Assembly (NCBI GenBank): GCA_029265255.1
Contig: JAJUJQ010000010.1
Coordinates: 4,817 to 68,816, forward strand
DNA length: 64,000 nucleotides
Direction: 5' to 3'
DNA from: Spirochaetota bacterium
GTDB lineage: Bacteria; Spirochaetota; Spirochaetia; Treponematales; Rectinemataceae
Part shown: piece by piece, positions 35,757 through 44,928 of the stretch
Numbering within the stretch: position 1 is the first letter of the stretch
How the letters are laid out: each line of letters starts with the position of its first letter
Position numbers and translations under genes: made by a program
The notes under the pieces: generated by a model
Databases searched by the model: none
Seen by the model: the letters and a program-made list of their open reading frames with translations, nothing else
What the model was told of the DNA's origin: nothing

Positions 35757-35771
35757 GTTTGGCCTTCAGAC

Positions 35772-36065
35772 CTATTTCTTTTCCTGGATTTTGTTCTTCT
35801 CCTTTACGATTTTCTGGTCGAGCTTGTCGATCAGAACGTCAATGCCGGGATTGAGCTCCTGAGAAGATTCGACAAGATGAGCCTGTTTCCCCCATCTGAA
35901 GTTCACCGTCACCTCGAGACGGAACTGCCCTGCGTCCTTGGTGAACACGAAAAGAAGATCGACGATCATGTCCTTCGCGTAGTCGATCCGGGCAAGTTTG
36001 CTGTCCAGATACTGCCTGCTTTGAGTGCTCAGATCGAAGTGCACGGAACGAACGTCGACTTTCAT
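35772..36065 (-). CDS. hpf: short-form ribosome hibernation promoting factor / RaiA
   Basis: A 97-residue protein that binds the ribosomal small subunit in resting cells. It starts MKVDVRSVHFDLSTQSRQYLDSKL and has the core VTVNFRWGKQAHLVESSQELNPGIDVLIDKLDQKI, ending in a Lys-rich tail. It lacks the C-terminal dimerisation domain of long HPF. AGGAGGT precedes ATG 36065. The position next to rpoN is the one known from proteobacteria and some other phyla. Confidence 0.92.
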   Translation of the reverse strand: MKVDVRSVHFDLSTQSRQYLDSKLARIDYAKDMIVDLLFVFTKDAGQFRLEVTVNFRWGKQAHLVESSQELNPGIDVLIDKLDQKIVKEKNKIQEKK

Positions 36066-36120
36066 AGTGACCTCCTGGAAAAATACTGACGCATGGACCA
36101 GGCCCTGCGTTGGCAGCGGC

Positions 36121-37488
36121 TCAGAATCCGAGTTCGCTGCGATATTTGGCCACCGTCCGGCGGGCAATGCTAATACCCTGTCGGGCGAGGATTTCCATGA
36201 TAATGCGGTCTGAGATCTTTTCTCCTCTTGACTGCAAATCCTTGATAATCTGGCTGATTTGCGCTTTTGCCGCCTCCTTTGAGATAGTGTCGCCATTATC
36301 GTGGTTCACCGCGTTGGTAAAAAAGCGGCGAAGCTCGAACGTACCCCAATCGGTCTGCACATATTTCCCATTCACCACGCGAGAAACGGTTGCTTCGTGT
36401 ACGCCGGTTTTATCAGCGATTTCTTTAAGCGTAAGAGGTTTCAGGCCTCTTGGGCCTTCGATGAAGAAGGCCTGCTGAGCGTCCGCGATTGCGCGCGCGG
36501 TCTTGAGCAGCGTTTCGTTGCGCCTGCGAATGGTGTCGATGAAGAAACGGGCTCGCTCGACGTTCTCGCGGGCAAATTTTTCTGCTTCCCCAAGCCCGGA
36601 GCGGGCGCCTTTCGGGCTCTTGTTCGCAAGTTCTTCGTAGAGACGGTTGATACCCAGGCGGGGAAGGGTACCCTCGTTGAGCTGGATTCTGATTTCGCCA
36701 TCTTCGAGCCACATCGCGAGGTCAGGCACAATGTAACGTGGCCGTTCTCTGGAGAACTGCCGGCCAGGAAAGGGGTCCAATGTGCGGATGAATTCGATGG
36801 CTCGCACAAGAGAGCGCTCGTCCAGGCCGAGAGCCTTACGGATAGCCGCATGATTGCGCGTCTGGAGGTCCCTGAAGTGATGTAGAAGGATTTCGATAAC
36901 GCCGGGCGGGACGTTCTGGTTGATTCTTGCCTGTACCAGAAGGCTTTCGCGATAATCGGACGTACAGGTGCCGGGCGGATCAAGCCGCTGGAGCAGCGAG
37001 AGCAAGCGCTGCAAGGTTTCCTCGTCGCAGTCGGGACAGATTTCCGGTGGCGGCAGGATGTGAAAGCCGTTCTCGTCGGTATTTTGGATGAGGCGCTCGG
37101 CCAGGCGACGTTCTTCGTCCGAGAGGGGGAGCAAACCGAGCTGGGAAATAAGATGCTCCTGGAGCGATTCGCCAGAGGCGATCGTCTGCTCCATCACGCT
37201 CGTAGGGTCATTGTGCTCATTGTTGAAACCGAAGGCTTCGTCCGAGTATTCGGCTTCATATAGGCTTTCGTTGCTGCGGCTCGATTCATCGATTCTGTCG
37301 TTGATCAGATCCAGGGAAACTTCCGAGGCATCCTTGACGATTTCAAGAGCGGGATTTTCTTCCAGTTCCTGTCGGATCTGCTCTGCGAGTTCCTGGGATG
37401 GCAGCGCGAGCAGACGCAAGGCCTGCAGCATCCGCGGGCTGAGTCTGAGCTGTTGTTCCTGTACCAAAACTGGACGTTGTAGCTGCAA
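36121..37488 (-). CDS. rpoN: RNA polymerase sigma-54 factor
   Basis: Alternative sigma factor that needs enhancer-binding ATPases. The N-terminal region I is Gln/Leu-rich (QEQQLRLSPRMLQALRLLALPSQEL), followed by the acidic region (SDEAFGFNNEHNDP). The C-terminus holds the helix-turn-helix (LKEIADKTGVHEATVSRVVNGKYV) and the RpoN box ARRTVAKYR. Length is 455 residues. It starts at a TTG, 7 nt after AGGAGG, which decides the start. A sigma-70-type promoter lies upstream. No cognate activator is in the window. Confidence 0.96.
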   Translation of the reverse strand: MQLQRPVLVQEQQLRLSPRMLQALRLLALPSQELAEQIRQELEENPALEIVKDASEVSLDLINDRIDESSRSNESLYEAEYSDEAFGFNNEHNDPTSVMEQTIASGESLQEHLISQLGLLPLSDEERRLAERLIQNTDENGFHILPPPEICPDCDEETLQRLLSLLQRLDPPGTCTSDYRESLLVQARINQNVPPGVIEILLHHFRDLQTRNHAAIRKALGLDERSLVRAIEFIRTLDPFPGRQFSRERPRYIVPDLAMWLEDGEIRIQLNEGTLPRLGINRLYEELANKSPKGARSGLGEAEKFARENVERARFFIDTIRRRNETLLKTARAIADAQQAFFIEGPRGLKPLTLKEIADKTGVHEATVSRVVNGKYVQTDWGTFELRRFFTNAVNHDNGDTISKEAAKAQISQIIKDLQSRGEKISDRIIMEILARQGISIARRTVAKYRSELGF

Positions 37489-37509
37489 AGCTCATCCTCC
37501 TATACCATA

Positions 37510-37537
37510 AATGTAAATCAGAATCTTCGAAAGTCAA
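37510..37537 (-). promoter_or_regulatory. likely rpoN promoter
   Basis: On the minus strand, TTGACT (37532-37537), a 16-nt spacer and TACATT (37510-37515) lie just upstream of the AGGAGG and TTG start of rpoN. Confidence 0.55.
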
Positions 37538-37546
37538 GGAGTACAG

Positions 37547-37662
37547 GGTTTCATTTATAAGCTAGCGCCCGCCAGGTCGGTATCGGCGCTCCGAGAGCAA
37601 GGCTGTCCGCTTTCGCGCGGGGTTTCATTTTCTAGCTGGCCCCCGCTGGGTCCTTTCAGCGC
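37547..37662. repeat. two imperfect 43-bp direct repeats upstream of grpE
   Basis: The segment 37547-37590 and the segment 37621-37662 share GGTTTCATTT, TAGCT, CCCGC, GGTC and GCGCT in the same order, with a period of 74 bp. They fill most of the divergent gap between rpoN and grpE. No CIRCE element is present. Confidence 0.6.
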
Positions 37663-37668
37663 TTTGTG

Positions 37669-37698
37669 TTGACGATTCCGTGCATTCGTTAGTATTTT
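37669..37698 (+). promoter_or_regulatory. possible promoter of the grpE-dnaK-dnaJ unit
   Basis: TTGACG at 37669-37674 and TATTTT at 37693-37698, 18 nt apart, about 40 nt before the start of grpE. A heat-shock-type sigma-32 pattern was not seen. Confidence 0.4.
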
Positions 37699-37739
37699 CT
37701 TATCAGTTCATGTCACAACATTTCTAAGCAAGGTGAAGA

Positions 37740-38501
37740 ATGTCCATACATACTCACGATCATGGAAAGAAGCACGGGGAAAAGAGCCCGGAGCAGGGTA
37801 CGAGCGCGCACGCACAGCCTTCCGAAGCGCAATCGGTATCAGGCACACAGGCAGAAGCTCAGGCTGCAGAATATACGGCCAATCAGACAGCGCCGAGCCT
37901 TGAAACGCAGCTTGCGGAAGCACGGGCAGAAATTGAATTGCTCAAGATTCAGCTTGCCGAGCTGAACGATAAGTACCTTCGCGCGCTGGCGGAGCAGGTG
38001 AATTTCAGAAAGCGCATGGTAAAGGACAAGGAGGACGCGCAGAAGTATGCGATCCAGACATTGCTGGTTGATCTCATCCCTGTCCTGGACGATTTCGATC
38101 GGTCAATAGATGCGGCGCTCCAGTCTCCGGAGGATGGCTCGAAAGTGCTTGAGGGTGTGCGTCTTATTCGGAAGCACTTCATGGATATGCTGGAGACCAA
38201 GTATGGTCTCAGACGTTTCAGCGCCCAGGGAGCGGTTTTCGATCCACATCTGCACGAGGCGATATTCTCGGATACAGGTGAGGTTGCCGAACCGACGGTT
38301 ACCCAGGAATTCATGCCAGGTTATATGCTGCACGACAGGGTAATCAGATCGGCGAAAGTCAAGGTGACGATGCCCGCAAAACCGGCACCCCAACCAGAGC
38401 AATCATCACCGGCAGCGGAACCTGCGGGTTCGGAGCAGAGGCGTGACCAATCCGAAGCGGCGGGAGCCGGGTCGGAAGAGCCTCAAGAAGCGCACTCGTG
38501 A
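37740..38501 (+). CDS. grpE: nucleotide exchange factor GrpE
   Basis: Releases ADP from DnaK. The middle of the 253-residue protein has a long coiled coil (ETQLAEARAEIELLKIQLAELNDKYLRALAE) followed by NFRKRMVKDKEDAQKYAIQTLLVDLIPVLDDFDR and the beta-domain FDPHLHEAIF and VTQEFMPGYMLHDRVIR. The first ~50 and last ~45 residues are charged, Ala/Pro/Glu-rich tails that make it longer than usual. It is the first gene of the chaperone unit; hrcA is absent upstream. Confidence 0.95.
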   Translation: MSIHTHDHGKKHGEKSPEQGTSAHAQPSEAQSVSGTQAEAQAAEYTANQTAPSLETQLAEARAEIELLKIQLAELNDKYLRALAEQVNFRKRMVKDKEDAQKYAIQTLLVDLIPVLDDFDRSIDAALQSPEDGSKVLEGVRLIRKHFMDMLETKYGLRRFSAQGAVFDPHLHEAIFSDTGEVAEPTVTQEFMPGYMLHDRVIRSAKVKVTMPAKPAPQPEQSSPAAEPAGSEQRRDQSEAAGAGSEEPQEAHS

Positions 38502-38574
38502 GAGAAAGGGATACGATTTGCTGATTGAGCGTGTTTTTCAGTAATTTAGAAGCGAGTTTCAAGGAGAACAGAAT

Positions 38575-40494
38575 ATGGGAAGAATTATTGGCATCGATCT
38601 GGGAACCACGAATTCCTGTGTCGCAGTCATGGAAGGCGGAGAGCCTGTTGTTATCGCCAATTCTGAGGGACAGCGAACGACTCCCTCCATCGTAGGGTTT
38701 ACGGCCAAGGGTGAACGCGTCGTCGGACAGCCCGCAAAGAATCAGATGATCACCAACGCTGAGAACACCATCTATTCGATCAAGCGCTTCATGGGCCGCC
38801 GCTATGGAGAGGTCCAGCAGGAGATCAAGATGGTGCCGTACAAGGTTATTGACAACGGCAATGACGTGCGGGTCGAAGCTGGCGGCAAGCTGTACAGCCC
38901 TCAGGAGATAAGCGCGTTTATCCTTCAAAAAATGAAGAAAACAGCCGAAGACTATCTCGGCGAGCCGGTAACTGAGGCGGTCATCACCGTTCCAGCGTAT
39001 TTCAACGACTCGCAGCGTCAGGCGACCAAGGATGCCGGACGTATCGCTGGTCTGGAGGTCAAGCGCATCATCAACGAGCCGACCGCCGCGAGCCTTGCCT
39101 ATGGCTTCAACAAGGATCAGAAGAAAGAGAAGACCATCGCGGTGTACGACCTCGGTGGCGGTACCTTCGATATTTCCATTCTGGAACTGGGCGAAGGCGT
39201 GTTCGAAGTAAAGTCCACCAACGGTGATACCCACCTTGGCGGTGACGATTTCGATCGCCGCATCATGCAGTGGCTTATCGACGAGTTCAAGAACGATACT
39301 GGTATTGACCTCTCGCAGGACCGCATGGCGCTCCAGCGTCTCCGCGAAGCGTCCGAAAAGGCGAAGATCGAGCTCTCCAACATGCAGCAGACAGAAATCA
39401 ATCTTCCCTTTATTACGGCGGATGCCAGCGGCCCCAAACACCTGCAGAAAACGCTCACCAGGGCTCGTTTCGAGCAAATGTGCATGGACCTGATTGAACG
39501 CACACGCGAGCCTTGCATGAAGGCGCTGGCGGACGCGGGCCTCACCGCCGCGCAGATTGATGAAGTCATTCTCGTCGGCGGTTCAACACGAATCCCGCGC
39601 GTGCAGCAGATCGTACGCGAAATCTTTGGCAAGGAGCCCTCCAAGGGTGTTAATCCCGACGAAGCCGTTGCCATCGGGGCAGCCATCCAGGGTGGCATCC
39701 TTGGTGGCGAAGTGAAGGACGTGCTCCTGCTCGACGTAACGCCGCTCTCGCTGGGCATCGAAACACTTGGTGGTGTCTTTACGCGGCTTATTCCACGCAA
39801 CACGACCATCCCCTGCCGCAAGAGCCAGATCTTCTCCACCGCTGCAGACGGCCAAACCGCGGTGTCAATCCATGTGCTGCAGGGCGAGCGTGAGATGGCG
39901 AGCCAGAACCGCACACTAGGACGATTCGACCTGGTCGGTATTCCGCCCGCACCGCGAGGCATACCGCAGATCGAGGTCACCTTCGATATCGACGCCAACG
40001 GCATCGTGCATGTATCCGCAAAAGACCTCGGCACTGGCAAGGAACAGAAAATCCGTATCGAGGCTTCCAGCGGCCTCAACGATGCTGAGATCGAACGCAT
40101 GGTGAAGGAAGCCGAGGCGCACGCAGAGGAAGACCGCAAGGAACGCGAGCGCATCGATGCGCGAAATGAAGCCGATTCCCTCATCTATACGACCGAGAAA
40201 GCACTTAAGGAAGTCGGCGACAAAATTGGTTCGTCAGAAAAGGCAGCAGTCGAAAAGGCCATCAAAGATCTCAAGTCGGTCATGGATGGCAAGGATGTTG
40301 AAGCGATTCGCCAGAAAACCGAAGCCCTCAAGCAGGCTTCGTACAAGCTCTCGGAAGAGCTGTACCGACATGCATCCTCGCAGGGTGCCGGAGCGGCGGG
40401 CAGCCAGGCCGGCGGCGCGGCTTCCGGAGACGCTGGCAGTGAAACCAAGAACGCAGACGATGTCGACTACAAGGTAGTCGACGACGAAAAATAA
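38575..40494 (+). CDS. dnaK: chaperone protein DnaK (Hsp70)
   Basis: ATP-dependent chaperone. [15 protein letters not shown] opens the ATPase domain, with [28 protein letters not shown] and then the substrate domain ([22 protein letters not shown]). The C-terminal lid is followed by an Ala/Gly-rich tail ending in a charged motif ([11 protein letters not shown]). Length is 639 residues. AAGGAGAA precedes the start, 73 nt after grpE. A hairpin separates it from dnaJ and may reduce dnaJ expression. Confidence 0.98.
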   Translation: MGRIIGIDLGTTNSCVAVMEGGEPVVIANSEGQRTTPSIVGFTAKGERVVGQPAKNQMITNAENTIYSIKRFMGRRYGEVQQEIKMVPYKVIDNGNDVRVEAGGKLYSPQEISAFILQKMKKTAEDYLGEPVTEAVITVPAYFNDSQRQATKDAGRIAGLEVKRIINEPTAASLAYGFNKDQKKEKTIAVYDLGGGTFDISILELGEGVFEVKSTNGDTHLGGDDFDRRIMQWLIDEFKNDTGIDLSQDRMALQRLREASEKAKIELSNMQQTEINLPFITADASGPKHLQKTLTRARFEQMCMDLIERTREPCMKALADAGLTAAQIDEVILVGGSTRIPRVQQIVREIFGKEPSKGVNPDEAVAIGAAIQGGILGGEVKDVLLLDVTPLSLGIETLGGVFTRLIPRNTTIPCRKSQIFSTAADGQTAVSIHVLQGEREMASQNRTLGRFDLVGIPPAPRGIPQIEVTFDIDANGIVHVSAKDLGTGKEQKIRIEASSGLNDAEIERMVKEAEAHAEEDRKERERIDARNEADSLIYTTEKALKEVGDKIGSSEKAAVEKAIKDLKSVMDGKDVEAIRQKTEALKQASYKLSEELYRHASSQGAGAAGSQAGGAASGDAGSETKNADDVDYKVVDDEK

Positions 40495-40508
40495 CGAATG
40501 CTGAGAAA

Positions 40509-40538
40509 AAGGCGGCGGTTCCCATGAGCTGCCGCCTT
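40509..40538 (+). terminator. hairpin between dnaK and dnaJ
   Basis: AAGGCGGC (40509-40516) pairs with GCCGCCTT (40531-40538). There is no real T-tract, so it may only attenuate transcription or protect the dnaK message. Confidence 0.5.
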
Positions 40539-40564
40539 ATTGCTCATCGAGAGGGTGGTCGGAA

Positions 40565-41695
40565 GTGGCCAAACGTGATTACTACGAAGTGCTGGGAGTG
40601 CCGAAAACCGCGACCAAGGACGATATAAAGAAAGCATACCGCCGGCTTGCCATTCAGTATCATCCTGACAAGAATCCAGGTGATAAAGCCGCAGAAGAGA
40701 AGTTCAAGGAAGCAACCGAAGCATACGAAGTCCTGAGCGACGAACAGAAGCGCCAGGCCTATGACCAGTTCGGATTTGCCGGTGTCGAGGGAATGGGCGG
40801 GGCGAGCCAGCAGGACTATACCAATATTTTCCGCGATTTTGAGGATCTTTTTGGCGGCTTCGGTGATTTTTCCTCGATTTTTGGCTCTATTTTCGGCGAA
40901 GCAGCGCAGGGGCGCGGCGGCGGGCGAACATCAAACCGAGGTGCCAACCTTCGGTATGATATAGAATTACCTTTTGAAAAAGCCATATTCGGAACAACGG
41001 TCGAGATCGCTTATACCAAGGAAGACACCTGCAAGACCTGCGGAGGAACGGGCTCCCGTGATGGCAAAGGGCGCAAGATGTGCTCGATGTGCCACGGTAC
41101 CGGCCAGATTCGGCGCAGTTCCGGTTTCTTTGCGATTTCGCAGCCGTGTCCGGCATGCCATGGCGAAGGTTCTGTCATCGAGAATCCCTGCTATGACTGC
41201 AGCGGCACTGGAACGGTCAGGAAAAAGCAGAAGATCAGGGTCACCATCCCTCCAGGAATCGAGGACGGAAGGCGTGTCACAGTGCCTGGACAGGGGAATG
41301 CCGGTCCCAATGGCGGCCCGCCCGGAGACCTGCATGTATTCATACATATCAGACCCCATGAAGTCTTCGAGCGTCAGGAAAATGATTTGTACTGCGCGGT
41401 GTTCATCGATTTCGTTACCGCTGCCCTTGGTGGAGAGGTCATCATACCGACGCTTGATGAGCGCAAGATTTCAGTTCAGATTCCCCCCGGAACACAGAGC
41501 GGCAAGCTCCTTCGGATTCGCGAGGAAGGGGTTCCAGTGTCTGGCGGGCGGCGCGGGGATCTATATATCAAGGTGTTTGTCAAGGTTCCCGCGCGGATAT
41601 CACGACGCGGTCGGGAGTTGCTGGAAGAATTCAAGAAATCTGAAGGTGAGAATCTGGAGCCTGAGCTAATGAAGCTCAAGGATGTGCCACATTAA
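40565..41695 (+). CDS. dnaJ: chaperone protein DnaJ (Hsp40)
   Basis: Type I co-chaperone of DnaK, 376 residues. The J domain has the HPD motif in YHPDKNPG. A Gly/Phe-rich linker ([18 protein letters not shown]) is followed by four zinc-binding CxxCxGxG-type repeats ([36 protein letters not shown]) and two C-terminal substrate domains. It starts with GTG 40565. A strong terminator follows, so it ends the chaperone unit. Confidence 0.97.
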   Translation: MAKRDYYEVLGVPKTATKDDIKKAYRRLAIQYHPDKNPGDKAAEEKFKEATEAYEVLSDEQKRQAYDQFGFAGVEGMGGASQQDYTNIFRDFEDLFGGFGDFSSIFGSIFGEAAQGRGGGRTSNRGANLRYDIELPFEKAIFGTTVEIAYTKEDTCKTCGGTGSRDGKGRKMCSMCHGTGQIRRSSGFFAISQPCPACHGEGSVIENPCYDCSGTGTVRKKQKIRVTIPPGIEDGRRVTVPGQGNAGPNGGPPGDLHVFIHIRPHEVFERQENDLYCAVFIDFVTAALGGEVIIPTLDERKISVQIPPGTQSGKLLRIREEGVPVSGGRRGDLYIKVFVKVPARISRRGRELLEEFKKSEGENLEPELMKLKDVPH

Positions 41696-41703
41696 AAAGA
41701 AAG

Positions 41704-41729
41704 GCCGCGCCTGTCGCGCGGCTTTTTTT
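41704..41729 (+). terminator. intrinsic terminator after dnaJ
   Basis: Seven-pair stem GCCGCGC / GCGCGGC with loop CTGTC, then seven T residues. Confidence 0.92.
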
Positions 41730-41758
41730 GTCGGGGCATGCCGCAACGGGAGCGCAGA

Positions 41759-41968
41759 TCAAGGGATAATGGCGGTTACCCGATATCCCGCATCAGCGAC
41801 AGCCGCCCTGAGAGCCTGGTCGTCCAAAGTGTCGCCTTCCACGATCGCCTGGCGCTCAAGCAGATCGACCTTGGCCGACTTAACGCCGGGCACATCTTCG
41901 AGCGCGGATTGCACATGCATGACGCAGTGGCCGCAGCTCATGCCCTCAATCTTGAGCAGCTTTTTCAT
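41759..41968 (-). CDS. copZ: copper chaperone / heavy-metal-associated domain protein
   Basis: A 69-residue ferredoxin-like protein with the metal site MSCGHC near residue 10, followed by the pattern VQSALEDVPGVKSAKVDLLERQAIVEG. Such proteins bind Cu(I) and hand it to the CopA-type exporter, which is encoded just upstream (42102-44354). The gap of 133 nt could hold its own promoter. The start at 41968 follows GGAGACGG; the longer frame upstream is not conserved. Confidence 0.88.
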   Translation of the reverse strand: MKKLLKIEGMSCGHCVMHVQSALEDVPGVKSAKVDLLERQAIVEGDTLDDQALRAAVADAGYRVTAIIP

Positions 41969-42101
41969 ACATCCGTCTCCTCTGTTTTCTGTGTGTGGCA
42001 TGCGGCGCGCGCTGCGGCTGAACCGCTGGAGGCAGATGCTGCGGGCTTCGCATGCCCATTTCTATCAATAAATATAAGATATCTTTCCAGGAAAGTGAAA
42101 C

Positions 42102-44354
42102 TCAGCGGTATGCTCTGAGGCGCAGCGCGTTGCTGACAACCGAAACAGAACTGAGTGACATGGCTGCCGCGGCAAACACCGGCGAGAGCAGCGGCCCGCC
42201 GAATAGATGCAGAAGGCCCGCGGCCACCGGGATGCCAAGCACATTGTAGCCGAAGGCCCAGAATAGATTTTGATGAATTGTCCGGATGATGCGCCGCGAA
42301 AGCTCAATCGCGGTGACCACGTCCGACAGGCTGTCGTGCATGAGAACAACATCGGCGCTCTCCATGGCGATATCGGTACCGGCAGCCACGGCAATTCCAA
42401 CATCGGCCTGCGCCAGGGCTGGCGCGTCGTTGATGCCATCACCGACCATAGCGATTGTTCGCCCTGAAGCCTGGATGCGTTTGACGATGGATGATTTTTC
42501 GGAGGGCAGCACTTCGGCGTAGACATCCATGATACCAGCTTGATGAGCAATCGCATCGGCGGTGCGGCGGCTGTCTCCTGTTACCATCGCGACATCAATA
42601 CCCAGCGTTCGCAATGAAGCGATCGCTTTGTACGAGTCATCCCGGATACGGTCGGTTACTGCGATGATTCCCGCCAACTGACTTCCATGCAACACCAGCA
42701 TCGGCGTCTTTCCCTGGTCGGCAAGCTGCGCGGACAGAGCAAGAAACGTCGGATCACAGGAATCAAGCCGAACCCCCAGGGTTTCAGCCAATGCGGCATT
42801 GCCAACCGCGATGCTGTGTTCCTGTGTGTCATCCAGCATGCCGACAATCCCTTTGCCGGGTATTGTCTGTACGTGCTCCAGTCGGGCGATTTCGAGCCCG
42901 CGCTTGCGGGCAGCCTCGACAATGGCCTCCGCAAGCGGGTGTCCTGAGGCCAGTTCGAGTGAGGCTGCGAGGCTGAGTACGGTGTTCTGGTCGTAGCCTG
43001 TCGCGGCGATGACATCAGTAAGCTCTGGCTTGCCAGTGGTGATGGTGCCTGTCTTGTCGAACAGCACCACATCGACCTTATGCAGGGTTTCCAGTGCCTC
43101 TCCTGATTTGACTAGAATGCCGAGTTCGGCCGCTTTCCCTGTTCCGACCATGACCGCCGTCGGTGTCGCAAGACCGAGCGCGCAGGGACAGGCGATAGTG
43201 AGCACCGAGACAAATATCATCAGCGCGAAACTGAAAGATGCGCCACTCAAAAGCCAGGCGACTGCAGCGACCAGCGCGATGGCTATCACCGTCGGCACAA
43301 AAATACCCGACACCCGATCCGCGATCCGGGCGATAGGAGCCTTTGACCCCTGGGCATCTTCTACGAGCCGGATAATCCTTGCAAGGGTCGTATCCTGGCC
43401 TACCTTGTCCGCCTGCATGACAATCGTGCCGTTCAGGTTCATCGTGCCGCAGAATAGCGAGCTTCCGGATTCCTTGTCGCGCGGCATGCTCTCGCCTGTC
43501 AGCATCGATTCGTCGACTGTGGAAATCCCGCGCACGACAGTCCCATCGACTGGGATGCGCTCGCCAGCTTTCACGAGGATGAAATCGCCCACCTGGACCG
43601 CATCGACGGGGACAGAGCTTCCTTCTTGATCATCGGGATTGCGCAGCACTATGGCAGTAGCGGGACGCAGGCGCATGAGCTTGCGGACAGCCTCCGAGGT
43701 TCGACGCTTGGAGCGGGCTTCGAGATTCTTTCCGAGCATGATCAGCGTGATGATGATCGCCGCGGTTTCGAAATAGAGGTGCATGGCTGCTTCATGGTCT
43801 CCGGCAAGGATTCTCCAGACAGAAATGAGACTGTAGAGGGTTGCCGAACTGGTGCCGATCGCGATCAGGCTGTCCATGTTCGGAGAGAGGTGGAAAAGCG
43901 ACTTGAATCCATGAATATAGAACGCTTTACCGGCAACCAGAACCGGCAGGAGCAGCAGAAGCTGGGCAAGGGCAAAGGCAATGGGATGTTCGTGATGATT
44001 CAAAATGCGCGGTACGGGGAGTCCGATCATTGTACCCATGGCGAGATAGAGCAAGAGTGTGGAAAAAACGGCAGCGATGATGAAGCGAAGCCATCCATAT
44101 GCCTCGAGGGGAGCCGGTGCCGCGGCAGGATTGGCGCGGTCGATGAGTACCGCTTCGTAGCCGGCTTTTTTGACCGCGGCTTCGATCTGGGCAATATCGA
44201 CTTCTTTGGTATCGAAGGAAACCTCCATGCGTTCTGTGGCAAAATTGACGGATACCGTTTTGACACCTTTCAGCCTGCCGACAGCTCGTTCGTTCGCGAC
44301 AGCGCACGCGGCGCAGGTCATGCCTTTCAATGCAAAGGTAGTACGTGTTTCCAT
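42102..44354 (-). CDS. copA: copper-transporting P1B-type ATPase
   Basis: A membrane pump that exports Cu(I) at the cost of ATP, 750 residues. One N-terminal metal-binding domain has GMTCAACAV. Eight transmembrane segments follow, with the metal-gating CPCALGLATPTA in TM6, the phosphorylation site DKTGTITTGKPELT, the ATP-binding SGHPLAEAI, and the hinge GDGINDAPALAQADVG. CPC and the second transmembrane site YN(x)G near the C-terminus favour Cu(I). Its promoter region holds an inverted repeat. Confidence 0.95.
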   Translation of the reverse strand: METRTTFALKGMTCAACAVANERAVGRLKGVKTVSVNFATERMEVSFDTKEVDIAQIEAAVKKAGYEAVLIDRANPAAAPAPLEAYGWLRFIIAAVFSTLLLYLAMGTMIGLPVPRILNHHEHPIAFALAQLLLLLPVLVAGKAFYIHGFKSLFHLSPNMDSLIAIGTSSATLYSLISVWRILAGDHEAAMHLYFETAAIIITLIMLGKNLEARSKRRTSEAVRKLMRLRPATAIVLRNPDDQEGSSVPVDAVQVGDFILVKAGERIPVDGTVVRGISTVDESMLTGESMPRDKESGSSLFCGTMNLNGTIVMQADKVGQDTTLARIIRLVEDAQGSKAPIARIADRVSGIFVPTVIAIALVAAVAWLLSGASFSFALMIFVSVLTIACPCALGLATPTAVMVGTGKAAELGILVKSGEALETLHKVDVVLFDKTGTITTGKPELTDVIAATGYDQNTVLSLAASLELASGHPLAEAIVEAARKRGLEIARLEHVQTIPGKGIVGMLDDTQEHSIAVGNAALAETLGVRLDSCDPTFLALSAQLADQGKTPMLVLHGSQLAGIIAVTDRIRDDSYKAIASLRTLGIDVAMVTGDSRRTADAIAHQAGIMDVYAEVLPSEKSSIVKRIQASGRTIAMVGDGINDAPALAQADVGIAVAAGTDIAMESADVVLMHDSLSDVVTAIELSRRIIRTIHQNLFWAFGYNVLGIPVAAGLLHLFGGPLLSPVFAAAAMSLSSVSVVSNALRLRAYR

Positions 44355-44374
44355 CGATAACTCCCTATCAAATA

Positions 44375-44390
44375 TATAGATTTTTCTATA
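44375..44390 (-). promoter_or_regulatory. inverted repeat in the copA promoter region
   Basis: TATAGA (44375-44380) and TCTATA (44385-44390) form a six-base inverted repeat with a TTTT spacer about 20 nt before the copA start. It could be the operator of a copper regulator; the -10 hexamer may lie in it. Confidence 0.45.
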
Positions 44391-44414
44391 GAATTCCTAG
44401 TGCGGGAGAGGATA

Positions 44415-44492
44415 ATGATGGCCGGCAATAAGAATGGCGATTGCGGACATAATGAGGAATATTGCAGCAGGCGACATAAAGGACGACAATAA
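44415..44492 (+). CDS. possible 25-residue cysteine-containing peptide
   Basis: A small open frame starts ATG-ATG at 44415 behind GGGAGAGG and reads MMAGNKNGDCGHNEEYCSRR, then HKGRQ, with two Cys and two His that could bind metal. It lies between the divergent copA and acyP. No homologue is known to me and such a short frame can occur by chance. Confidence 0.2.
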   Translation: MMAGNKNGDCGHNEEYCSRRHKGRQ

Positions 44493-44525
44493 AAACGGGG
44501 GCTCTAAGAAGTCCTGCCTGCACGC

Positions 44526-44598
44526 GGGCAGGGAGTCGCGGCACCTCCAATCGCGATGGCCGCCGCTTTACATGCCTCTCCGTGGGCAGGGAGTCGCG
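44526..44598. repeat. 15-bp direct repeat before acyP
   Basis: GGGCAGGGAGTCGCG occurs at 44526-44540 and 44584-44598, 58 nt apart, in the leader of the acylphosphatase gene. Confidence 0.6.
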
Positions 44599-44616
44599 TA
44601 GATGGGGAGAATGAAG

Positions 44617-44889
44617 ATGAAGGCATTCCATGCGGTGATCAAAGGGGAAGTTCAGGGTGTTGGCTTTCGGATGTCGGCAATTCTCAAAGCCGAGCAGCTA
44701 GGCCTGACAGGATGGGTACGAAATACAGAAGATGGGGCCGTAGAAGTGTGGGCCGAAGGAGATGCGGAGCCGCTGGATCGGTTTTTCGCGTGGCTGCATT
44801 ACGGTCCTTCGGCCGCCCGGGTCGATCAAGTCATCAAGACCGATGAGACGCCGCGCGGAGTTTATCGCCGCTTTTCCGTAACGTTCTGA
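44617..44889 (+). CDS. acyP: acylphosphatase
   Basis: Hydrolyses acyl phosphates such as acetyl or carbamoyl phosphate. The 90-residue protein has the catalytic Arg loop VQGVGFR (residues ~13-19) and the Asn in GWVRNTEDGAVEVWAEG. ATG 44617 was chosen because GGGGAGA lies at a proper distance; ATG 44602 and 44611 are earlier in the same frame. The next gene follows after 39 nt. Confidence 0.92.
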   Translation: MKAFHAVIKGEVQGVGFRMSAILKAEQLGLTGWVRNTEDGAVEVWAEGDAEPLDRFFAWLHYGPSAARVDQVIKTDETPRGVYRRFSVTF

Positions 44890-44928
44890 CCAGCTGTGTC
44901 GCGAAAATGGCGCAAGGGGAGGCATATC

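Noticed and set aside
37489..37739. CIRCE or sigma-32 elements before grpE
   Set aside because: I looked for TTAGCACTC/GAGTGCTAA and for a sigma-32-type promoter and saw neither.
38359..40184. Two frames of 372 and 355 codons antisense to dnaK
   Set aside because: Antisense frames over dnaK are a known artefact in GC-rich genomes; dnaK itself is certain.
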